From G020354085 sp964629975 (GTDB taxonomy: Bacteria; Pseudomonadota; Gammaproteobacteria; Acidiferrobacterales; Sulfurifustaceae): a stretch of 20,634 nt of DNA. Location: the NCBI GenBank assembly GCA_964629975.1, contig CAZVUN010000042.1:1-20634 (forward strand), written 5' to 3'. Made by a program: the position numbers and the translations under genes. Of this stretch, positions 14,595 through 20,634 are shown piece by piece. The notes below the pieces were generated by a model that saw only the letters and a list, made by a program, of their open reading frames with translations, had not been told where the DNA came from and searched no databases. The first letter of the stretch is position 1, and each line of letters begins with the position of its first letter.

Positions 14595-15107
14595 TTACTC
14601 GATCTTGAGGTAGGCGAAGCCCTGGTGCTGCAGCTCGGCGATCCGCACCACCCCGGAACGGACCGTGGTCACGCCCTTGATGAGCTTGTCCGCCGGCAGG
14701 TTCACCGACTCGCGCGTGATGTCACACAGCTCGAGCTTCACACCCTGTACGTCGCGCAGTCCGCCCAGGCGCGTGAGCAGATCGGCGCGGCGCTTCTTGA
14801 GCTCTTCGTCCTCGGCGAACGGGGTCTTCGCCAGCTTGTCCTGGGTAACGAAGCGGATGCCGTGCGACACGAACACGATGCGCACGTCGTAGTCGACCAG
14901 ATCGTTCTGGTAGGTCGTGACCATGTTGTTGATGCTGGTCAGCATGGCGCTGAAACGGCGCGGGTCGGCGAAGTCGGCGTGGTATACGACCTTCACGACC
15001 TGCTCCGCTGCCGCACCCGGCCCGGCGGCCGCCAGCGGCTGCGCTGCGAGCAGCAGACCGGACAACGCCCACCCCATGCGGGCAGCAAGGAAACGCTTGA
15101 TAGGCAT
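14595..15107 (-). CDS. exported DsrE/DsrF-like protein
   Basis: The 170-residue protein has a signal peptide (MPIKRFLAARMGWALSG, then LLLAAQPLAAA) and a DsrE/F-like fold domain: VKVVYHADFADPRRFSAMLT, then DYDVRIVFVSHGIRFVT, ending GFAYLKIE. It resembles COG1416-type intracellular sulfur oxidation-related proteins, but with an export signal. One Cys is present in the mature part (KLELCDIT), where DsrE-like proteins can carry a sulfur-binding Cys; whether this one acts so is unknown. GGAGGG lies eight bases before ATG 15107. It sits 29 bases after cca and five bases before rimO, so a cca-dsrE-like-rimO transcript is likely. Fold assignment is fairly secure; function is not. Confidence 0.75.
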   Translation of the reverse strand: MPIKRFLAARMGWALSGLLLAAQPLAAAGPGAAAEQVVKVVYHADFADPRRFSAMLTSINNMVTTYQNDLVDYDVRIVFVSHGIRFVTQDKLAKTPFAEDEELKKRRADLLTRLGGLRDVQGVKLELCDITRESVNLPADKLIKGVTTVRSGVVRIAELQHQGFAYLKIE

Positions 15108-15136
15108 GGCTCGACCCTCCGCAGAACGCCTGTTTC

Positions 15137-16360
15137 TTAGGCCGGCGCCGATAATACCTGTTTCACCGCGCTGATGCGTGCCTCGCGGATGCGGCTGCCC
15201 ACCAGCGGCCCGCTCGCGCCGGCCGCGACACGCGCCGTATCGACCGCGCGCGCGGCCGCGAAGGCGCGGCGAAACTGCTCGCCCTGCGGATAGGAGCGGT
15301 CCTCGTAGCCGGTGCGCCCGCGGTAGTCGGCCTCGCACGCGAGCACGAACTGCTCGACGCGCTGCGGCTTGCGAAACGCGTCCATCGCCTCGAACACATC
15401 GACCAGCGTGGCGGCGCGCAACTCGCCGACGCGGTGGCAGTGGCCGTGAAAACGGGCCGCGAGCACCGCGAGATCGCGATACTCGTTGGGTACGCGCAGC
15501 CGCTGGCAGAAGGCGCGCACGCGCTCGGCGCCGCGCTCCTCGTGACCGGCGTGGCGCGGCCACTCGGCGGCCGGTGTATCGCCCTTGCCGAGGTCGTGCA
15601 TGAGCGCGGCGAAGCGCACGCGCGTGTCGGGGGACAGGCGCGCGGCGGCATCCACCACCAGCATCGCGTGCACGCCGCTGTCCACCTCGGGGTGATGCGG
15701 CTGCGGCTGCGGCACGCCGAACAGGGCATCGATCTCGGGGAACAGGCGCGCCAGCGCCCCGCAGGCGCGCAACACCGTGAAGAAGCGCGACGGCCGGTCC
15801 TCGCCGAGCGCGCGCTCGAGCTCGGCCCAGACGCGCTCCGGCACCAGATGGTCGACCTCGCCCGATTCGACCATCCGGCGCATGAGCGCCTGGGTCTCGT
15901 GCGCGACGCGAAACCCCCACTTGGCATAGCGCGCGGCGAAACGCGCCACGCGCAGGATGCGCACCGGGTCCTCGGCGAAGGCGGGAGAGACATGTCGCAA
16001 CACCCCGTGGCGCAGATCCTCGGCGCCACCATACGGGTCGATCAGATTGCCGGCCTCGTCTTCGGCCATGGCATTGATGGTGAGGTCGCGGCGCCTGAGA
16101 TCGTCCTCGAGCGTCACGTCGGGCGCGGCATAAACACTGAAGCCCTTGTAGCCGTGACCGCGCTTGCGCTCGGTGCGCGCGAGCGCATATTCCTCTTTGG
16201 TGTCGGGATGCAGGAACACCGGGAAATCGGCACCCACCGGCTTGAAGCCGCGCGCGATCATCTCCTGCGGCGTGGCCCCGACCACGACATAGTCGCGGTC
16301 TTGCACCGACAGCCCGAGCAGCTTGTCGCGCACCGCGCCACCGACCAGATACGTCCGCAT
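15137..16360 (-). CDS. cca: CCA-adding multifunctional tRNA nucleotidyltransferase with HD domain
   Basis: The enzyme adds and repairs the 3' CCA of tRNAs. The 407-residue protein starts MRTYLVGGAVRDKLLG. The catalytic D21/D23 lie in QDRDYVVVG, and the family motifs RRRDLTINAMA, IDPYGG and EDPVRILRVARFAARY follow. The C-terminal HD phosphohydrolase domain has LMHDLGKGDT and HxGHEERG-type residues, as in the E. coli enzyme (412 residues, with phosphatase and phosphodiesterase activities). An in-frame upstream ATG (16396) would add 12 untypical residues and is rejected. On the minus strand TACGAT lies six bases before the ATG without a Shine-Dalgarno. The gene is divergent from the aminopeptidase gene and first in a minus-strand series with the DsrE-like gene and rimO. 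Confidence 0.96.
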   Translation of the reverse strand: MRTYLVGGAVRDKLLGLSVQDRDYVVVGATPQEMIARGFKPVGADFPVFLHPDTKEEYALARTERKRGHGYKGFSVYAAPDVTLEDDLRRRDLTINAMAEDEAGNLIDPYGGAEDLRHGVLRHVSPAFAEDPVRILRVARFAARYAKWGFRVAHETQALMRRMVESGEVDHLVPERVWAELERALGEDRPSRFFTVLRACGALARLFPEIDALFGVPQPQPHHPEVDSGVHAMLVVDAAARLSPDTRVRFAALMHDLGKGDTPAAEWPRHAGHEERGAERVRAFCQRLRVPNEYRDLAVLAARFHGHCHRVGELRAATLVDVFEAMDAFRKPQRVEQFVLACEADYRGRTGYEDRSYPQGEQFRRAFAAARAVDTARVAAGASGPLVGSRIREARISAVKQVLSAPA

Positions 16361-16374
16361 GCGGCCATCGTAAT

Positions 16375-16403
16375 GTGACAGCGGCGCGCTCGCCAAGTAG
16401 TAT
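16375..16403 (+). promoter_or_regulatory. candidate sigma-70 promoter of the aminopeptidase gene
   Basis: GTGACA and TAGTAT are separated by 17 bases, in the 51-base gap divergent from cca. The -10 ends eight bases before ATG 16412, so transcription would begin at or next to the start codon. The layout resembles the GTGACA-17-TAGAAT promoter of rpsU. Confidence 0.5.
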
Positions 16404-16411
16404 GCGGCGCG

Positions 16412-17488
16412 ATGTTGTTGCGCATGTTCATCGTGGCGCTCGCCCTGCCGCTCGGGGGTTGCGGCACGCTCGACTACTACTGGCAGGCTATCGGCGGGCA
16501 GTTCGAGCTGTGGTCACGCACCCGGCCGATCGAGGAGCTGCTGGCGGACGCGTCGGTCGAACCGGCGACGCGCGCGAAGCTCGCGCTCGCGCACGAGGCG
16601 CGCGATTATGCCGTGCGCGCGCTCGCGCTGCCGGAAAACGGCAGCTACCGCGCCTACGCCGATATCGGCCGGCCGTTCGTGGTATGGAACGTGTTCGCCA
16701 CGCCGGAGCTGTCGCTCACGCCGCGCGAGTGGTGCTTCCCGGTGGCGGGCTGTGTGGGCTATCGCGGCTATTTCTCCCAGGCCGCGGCCGAGGCGTTCGC
16801 GGCCGGGCGCGCGGCGGCCGGCGATGACGTGTACGTGGCGGGGGTGGCGGCGTACTCCACGCTCGGCTGGTTCGACGATCCCCTGCTCAGCACCATGCTG
16901 CGCCGCGCCGACAGCGAGCTCGTGGCACTGCTGTTCCACGAGCTCGCGCACCAGGTGGTCTACGTCAAGGGCGACTCGGCGTTCAACGAGTCATTCGCCA
17001 CGGTGGTCGAGCTCGAGGGCGTGCGCCGCTGGCTCACCCGTCACGACGATGGCGCGGCCTTCGCCGCGCACCTCAAGCGCCTGCACCGGCGCGAGCAGTT
17101 CACGCAACTCGTGCTCGACTACCGCGCGCGCCTCGAGGCCCTGTACCGCGCCGATGTCGCGGACGACGCCAAGCGCGCCGGCAAGCGCGCGCTGTTCGCC
17201 GAGCTGCGCGCGGCGTACGCGACGCTGCGCCAGACCTGGGCGGGGGACAAACGCTACGACAGTTTCTTCGGGCCCGCGCTCAACAACGCGCATCTTGCGG
17301 CGGTCGGGACCTACCACCGGCATGTGGGTGCGCTGCAGGCGCTGCTGGCGCAGCACGCGGGGAACCTGCCGGCCTTCTACGCGGCCGTCGCGCGGCTCGC
17401 GCGCCTGCCGGCCGCACAACGCGAGGCGCAGCTTGCCGCGCTGGCCGCGGACTATCCGCGCGCGGCGCGCGAGCGCAGCCGCGAGTAG
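16412..17488 (+). CDS. predicted aminopeptidase lipoprotein (COG4324 type)
   Basis: The 358-residue protein begins with a lipoprotein signal: MLLRMFIVALALPLGGC, lipobox LGGC with C17 as the lipidated residue. It is therefore probably anchored in the outer membrane, facing the periplasm. The zinc-metalloprotease core is HELAH at 176-180 followed by E193 in FNESFATVVELEG, the gluzincin arrangement. The segment RPFVVWNVFATPELSLTPRE and WCFPVAGCVGYRGYF before it are characteristic of the family. Substrate is unknown. ATG 16424 (MFIVALALP) is an alternative start that leaves a shorter n-region. No Shine-Dalgarno is seen. The 3' end overlaps the convergent SDR gene by 37 bases. Confidence 0.85.
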   Translation: MLLRMFIVALALPLGGCGTLDYYWQAIGGQFELWSRTRPIEELLADASVEPATRAKLALAHEARDYAVRALALPENGSYRAYADIGRPFVVWNVFATPELSLTPREWCFPVAGCVGYRGYFSQAAAEAFAAGRAAAGDDVYVAGVAAYSTLGWFDDPLLSTMLRRADSELVALLFHELAHQVVYVKGDSAFNESFATVVELEGVRRWLTRHDDGAAFAAHLKRLHRREQFTQLVLDYRARLEALYRADVADDAKRAGKRALFAELRAAYATLRQTWAGDKRYDSFFGPALNNAHLAAVGTYHRHVGALQALLAQHAGNLPAFYAAVARLARLPAAQREAQLAALAADYPRAARERSRE

Positions 17489-18417
17489 CGACCCTCGCGA
17501 TCGCGGGCGCCGAGGTAGCGCGGCGCGATGTCCTCGAGCGCCGCCGGCTGGATGCCGAACACCTCGGGAAACGGCCGGGAACAGACGCTGTCGACCTGCA
17601 GCGACTTGTAGTTGTCGAGCGAGAGCGGCTTGCCCGGCACCCACTCGAGCACGGCGGCCTGCAGCCACGACAGCGTCGGGTTGAGCGGGATGATGCGCAC
17701 CGGTTTGCCGATAAGCTGGCCGATGTAGGTGACCAGCTCGGCGAGCGTGTAGACCTTCGGGCCGCACAGGTCGTAACGCTGCCCATAGGTCTTGTGATTA
17801 TCGAGCGCGCGGATCATGCACTGCGCCACGTCTTCCACGTGAATCGGCTGGAAGCGCGCGCCGGCGCAGGCGAGCGGCAACACCCCCCCGGGGACGAGGC
17901 GCAGCAGCCCGGCGAAGCGGTTGGTGAAGCTGTCGCGCGCGCCGAAGATCACCGAGGCGCGAAAGCTCGTCACCGCGAGATCCGGGCCGTGCGCGCGGTG
18001 CACCGTGTCCTCGCCCATCGCCTTGGTGCGCAGGTAGTGGCTCGGGGCGGAGAGCGAGGCGTTGAGCGCGCTCATGTGCAGCAGGCGCCTGACCCCGCTC
18101 TGGCGACAGGCCTCGACGATCTTGGCCGGCAGCTCGGCGTGCGCGTGCACGAAACCGCGCCCGTCGTGACCCCGCTCGTTGAGAATGCCGACTAAGTTCA
18201 TCACCGCGTCGTGCCCGGCGAACAGCTCGCGCAGGAACGCCGGGTTGTGCACGTCGCCTTCCACCACGGTCGCGGTCGGCAGCACCAGCAAATCGCGGTG
18301 ACGCTCGCGCCGGCGCGTGGGGAGGGTGACCTCGTGACCCCGCTCGACCAGCTGCGCCGCCACGCGGCTGCCGACGAAGCCGGTCCCGCCGACGATACAA
18401 ACCTTGACTCTGCGCAT
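17452..18417 (-). CDS. NDUFA9-like atypical SDR (complex I-associated NAD(P)-binding protein family)
   Basis: The 321-residue NAD(P)-binding protein has the Rossmann loop GGTGFVGS at 10-17, GDVHNPAFL, MNLVGILNERG, LHMSALNA, the YLRTKAMGE segment in place of YxxxK, and FGARDSFTNRFAGLLRLVP. This pattern is that of the atypical SDR group including the NDUFA9/39-kDa subunit of complex I. Free-standing bacterial members are of unsettled function. GGGGAG lies five bases before ATG 18417. Slt is encoded upstream on the same strand, separated by 60 bases that contain a TTTGTACAAA palindrome (18453-18462) and a weak TGACTT-16-TACAAA promoter-like pair. The 3' end overlaps the aminopeptidase gene tail to tail. 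Confidence 0.85.
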   Translation of the reverse strand: MRRVKVCIVGGTGFVGSRVAAQLVERGHEVTLPTRRRERHRDLLVLPTATVVEGDVHNPAFLRELFAGHDAVMNLVGILNERGHDGRGFVHAHAELPAKIVEACRQSGVRRLLHMSALNASLSAPSHYLRTKAMGEDTVHRAHGPDLAVTSFRASVIFGARDSFTNRFAGLLRLVPGGVLPLACAGARFQPIHVEDVAQCMIRALDNHKTYGQRYDLCGPKVYTLAELVTYIGQLIGKPVRIIPLNPTLSWLQAAVLEWVPGKPLSLDNYKSLQVDSVCSRPFPEVFGIQPAALEDIAPRYLGARDREGRYSRLRSRAARG

Positions 18418-18477
18418 TAACGCTCCCCTTGGCCGGTGCCTGACGCGCGGCCTTTGTACAAACGCACCGCGGGCAAG

Positions 18478-20463
18478 TCAAGGCGCGTCGGCGCGCGCCG
18501 CGGACACGGGCAGCATGCGCGATGACAGGCGCGTTGGCCGGCTGCCGAGGCGGTGGTCGTACACGGCGGAATAGGCAAGCACGTTCTTCACGTAGTCGCG
18601 CGTCTCGTTGAACGGGATCGCCTCCACCCACAGCGGCGCCTCGACACGTCCGGCCGGCGGCAACCACCCGGCCACGCGGTTCGGGCCGGCATTGTAGGCG
18701 GCCGTGGCCAGCACCTGGTTGCCGCGATGGCGATCGAGCATCTCCTTGAGGTAACTGGTGCCGAGGCGCAGGTTGTTGCCGACATCGAGCAGGGCACGAT
18801 TGCTGCCGACATCGATCTTGAGCTTGCGCCCGGTGAAGCGCCCGGTGGCCGGCATGAGCTGCATGAGACCGAGCGCGCCGACCGGCGAGCGCGCATCGAC
18901 CACGAATGCCGATTCCTGCCGCACCACGCCGTAGATCCAGCCCGGGTCGATACCCGCGGCGCTCGCGTTGGACTCGATCATGTCGCGGTACAGCACCGGG
19001 AAGCGCAGCTCGAGATCGTCGCGGTGGTCGCTCCTGGCAACCGTGAGGATGGCGCGGTCGTACCAGCCCCAGTCGCGCGCCACCACCGCCGCGACCTGCA
19101 GCTCGCGCTTGCTCAGGTGACGCAGCGTGTAGCTCCACTGGCGGCGCGCCTCCGGCAGCAGGCCGAGCTGATACAGCTCCTGCGCCATGCGGATGCCGGG
19201 GCGCGCGAGCAGGGCGGCGAGTTCCTCGTTGTCGACCTCGATGCTCACGTGCTGCATCGAGTAGTCGAGGCCGAGACGATCGGCGGCGAGAAAGCCGTAG
19301 TAGCCGCGCTCGCGCGCCAGCGCGGCGAACAGGCGCTCGGCCTCCTTCGACTCGCCGGTGCGCTCGAGGATGCGCGCGCGCCAATAGCGCCACTGCGCGC
19401 TCGTCTGCTGCGCCTCGCTCAAGGCCGCAACGAAGGTGCGCGCCATGTCCCAGTCACCGGCGCGCAGTGCCGCGCGCACGCGCCACAGGTGCAGCAGCTC
19501 GTCCTCGGGATCGGCCGACACCGCTGCCAGCCAGCGCAGCGCCCCCGGCCGATTGTCCTGCGCCGCGCGGATCCCGACGTTGCGCGCCACGTAGCTGTCG
19601 TCCTCGCCGAAGAACAGGTAGCGCTGCTTGAGGCCTTCCCAGCGGCGCATGGCCTGCTCGGCGTCGCGTTCCGCGAGCCGCACCACCCCGTGGCGCACGA
19701 TCATGCGCGCCACCGGCGTGTCGACCGGGTAGCGCAGGCCGTCGAGCTCCTCGAGCGGCTGGCGGTGCATCGCCAGCCAGCGCGTCACCCACACGCGGTC
19801 CTTGGGCTCGAGGTAACGGCCGAGTTCGCTCACCAGCGTGGCCTGGCGCTGGTCCATGGCGAGCTGCGCGCGCGCCCACACCTTCTCCGGCGGCAGGTGC
19901 CCGGCCTTGTGCCAGGCGGCGAACAGCGCATCGCACGCCGCCGGCCAGCGCCGGGGGCTGCGCCACAGCAGGTCGATCTCCGCCAGCACCGCGGGGGTGG
20001 CCTCGCCGCGGCGCAGCAGCTGGTTGAGGCGCAGGCAGGCGAGCTCCGGGTCGCCGAGCGCCTCGGCGCCACGCGCGGCACCAGCCGACTCGTCCTCGAC
20101 CGGACGGTACTCGGCGAGGAACCGGTCCCACGCGCCGCGCGCGGCGAGCGCGCGCAGCCACTGGCGCCGCACCACATCGGCGAAGGGCGCGTGGCCGTTG
20201 CGCTCGAGGAACGCGTGCAGCTCCGCGTCCGGGGCCGAGGCGAGGCGGTCCTTGAGCAGCTCGTACTCGAGATAGCCGTGGAGCACGTAGTCCTTGAGGC
20301 GCGCGCTCAAGTGGCGCGCCCGGGCGGTGTCGCCGGCGCGCACCGCCTGCATCGCGGCGAGGTAGTCGGCGCGCTGCGCCTCGAGCGTGCTCGCCGACAG
20401 CGCCGGCGCCGCACTGAGCAGCGCGGCGAGCGCCAGTAGCCGGGCGATTCCTGGGGGATGCAT
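18478..20463 (-). CDS. slt: soluble lytic murein transglycosylase Slt
   Basis: This periplasmic enzyme cleaves the MurNAc-GlcNAc bond of peptidoglycan to give 1,6-anhydro-MurNAc ends. The 661-residue protein (E. coli Slt about 645) starts MHPPGIARLLALAALLSAAP, with a cleavable signal peptide ending near ALSA. A long alpha-helical superhelix (about 30-490) is followed by the catalytic domain: GVVRQESAF with the catalytic E517, SPVGALGLMQLMPATG, LGTSYLKEML, ATAAYNAGPNRV and IPFNETRDYVKNVL. A longer in-frame reading upstream to 20568 overlaps the divergent gene and lacks family similarity. On the minus strand TAAAAT lies seven bases before the ATG and no Shine-Dalgarno is present, suggesting a leaderless transcript. 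Confidence 0.94.
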   Translation of the reverse strand: MHPPGIARLLALAALLSAAPALSASTLEAQRADYLAAMQAVRAGDTARARHLSARLKDYVLHGYLEYELLKDRLASAPDAELHAFLERNGHAPFADVVRRQWLRALAARGAWDRFLAEYRPVEDESAGAARGAEALGDPELACLRLNQLLRRGEATPAVLAEIDLLWRSPRRWPAACDALFAAWHKAGHLPPEKVWARAQLAMDQRQATLVSELGRYLEPKDRVWVTRWLAMHRQPLEELDGLRYPVDTPVARMIVRHGVVRLAERDAEQAMRRWEGLKQRYLFFGEDDSYVARNVGIRAAQDNRPGALRWLAAVSADPEDELLHLWRVRAALRAGDWDMARTFVAALSEAQQTSAQWRYWRARILERTGESKEAERLFAALARERGYYGFLAADRLGLDYSMQHVSIEVDNEELAALLARPGIRMAQELYQLGLLPEARRQWSYTLRHLSKRELQVAAVVARDWGWYDRAILTVARSDHRDDLELRFPVLYRDMIESNASAAGIDPGWIYGVVRQESAFVVDARSPVGALGLMQLMPATGRFTGRKLKIDVGSNRALLDVGNNLRLGTSYLKEMLDRHRGNQVLATAAYNAGPNRVAGWLPPAGRVEAPLWVEAIPFNETRDYVKNVLAYSAVYDHRLGSRPTRLSSRMLPVSAARADAP

Positions 20464-20515
20464 ACGGTGTATTTTAGTGGCTTCGACCCGGCGCCGGTAC
20501 GCACGAGGAGGCGAC

Positions 20516-20634
20516 ATGACCCTGCAATCCATCGATCCGGCCAGCGGCGCGGTGCTGGCGCACTTCACGCCGTGGAACGCGGCCGAACTCGAGCGCGCGC
20601 TCGCGCCGGTCGCGGCGGCCGCGCGCGCCTGGGG
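20516..20634 (+). CDS. N-terminus of an aldehyde dehydrogenase, probably succinate-semialdehyde type (partial)
   Basis: Only the first 39 codons and two bases are in the window. MTLQSIDPASGAVLAHFTPW and the following Ala-rich helix match the N-terminal start of NAD(P)-dependent aldehyde dehydrogenases of the succinate-semialdehyde dehydrogenase group (the INPATGE-like opening). GAGGAGG lies five bases before the ATG, a strong ribosome site. It is divergent from slt. The catalytic domain lies outside, so substrate cannot be judged. Confidence 0.65.
   Translation, partial: MTLQSIDPASGAVLAHFTPWNAAELERALAPVAAAARAW

Noticed and set aside
18453..18462. TTTGTACAAA palindrome between slt and the SDR gene as an operator
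   Set aside because: A 10-bp palindrome alone is weak evidence; no second site or conserved context is visible.
18553..20439. 628-codon plus-strand frame opposite slt
   Set aside because: Antisense shadow of a clear slt gene, with His/Arg/Ala-rich low-complexity translation and no motif.

Overview
The window is chromosomal DNA of a high-GC gammaproteobacterium. The block rpsU - yqeY/gatB-like - dnaG - rpoD (all minus strand), with tsaD divergent from rpsU and followed by plsY, folB and folK, is the classical macromolecular-synthesis neighbourhood of Gammaproteobacteria. Protein sequences such as RpoD, DnaG, TsaD and S21 align well with E. coli from memory. A run of exactly 100 Ns shows that this is a draft, probably metagenomic or short-read, scaffold. 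I cannot name the genus. The high GC, the NDUFA9-like epimerase, the DsrE-like secreted protein and the pteridine reductase would fit a Chromatiales/Acidiferrobacterales-type organism, but that is a guess.

Layout. 1-4094 (minus): 5' part of rpoD, dnaG, a yqeY-like gene and rpsU. 4222-6804: tsaD (plus), plsY (minus, convergent overlap with tsaD), folB and folK (plus, folate pathway). 6815-9059: a FolM/PTR1-type pteridine reductase (minus), divergent from a MidA/NDUFAF7-type methyltransferase (plus) that carries an in-frame 105-bp insertion and is split by the assembly gap. 9056-11230 (minus): a REC-GGDEF-EAL c-di-GMP protein with a degenerate GGDEF site, followed in the same frame by a receiver-domain remnant broken by a TGA. 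11392-15107 (minus): two exported proteins of unknown function, the methylthiotransferase RimO and an exported DsrE-like protein. 15137-17488: cca (minus), divergent from a lipoprotein predicted aminopeptidase (plus). 17452-20463 (minus): an atypical NDUFA9-like SDR and the soluble lytic transglycosylase Slt. 20516-end (plus): the first codons of an aldehyde dehydrogenase-like gene.

Most genes are housekeeping: transcription and replication initiation, tRNA modification and CCA addition, ribosome modification, folate, phospholipid and cell-wall turnover. The unusual layer lies on top of them. Short hairpin-rich repeats have entered coding sequence. One copy sits in-frame inside the methyltransferase between 12-bp direct repeats. 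A related copy sits at the 3' end of the yqeY-like gene, where it separates the working 3' end from a displaced duplicate of that end. A 54-bp tandem repeat with a similar hairpin sits between the start codon and the signal peptide of an exported protein. Hairpin arms differ between copies while pairing is kept. The 55-bp duplication around the N gap begins exactly at the second 12-bp repeat, which suggests that the read set also contains an allele without the insertion. This dispersed, protein-invading repeat is the best candidate here for something undescribed.
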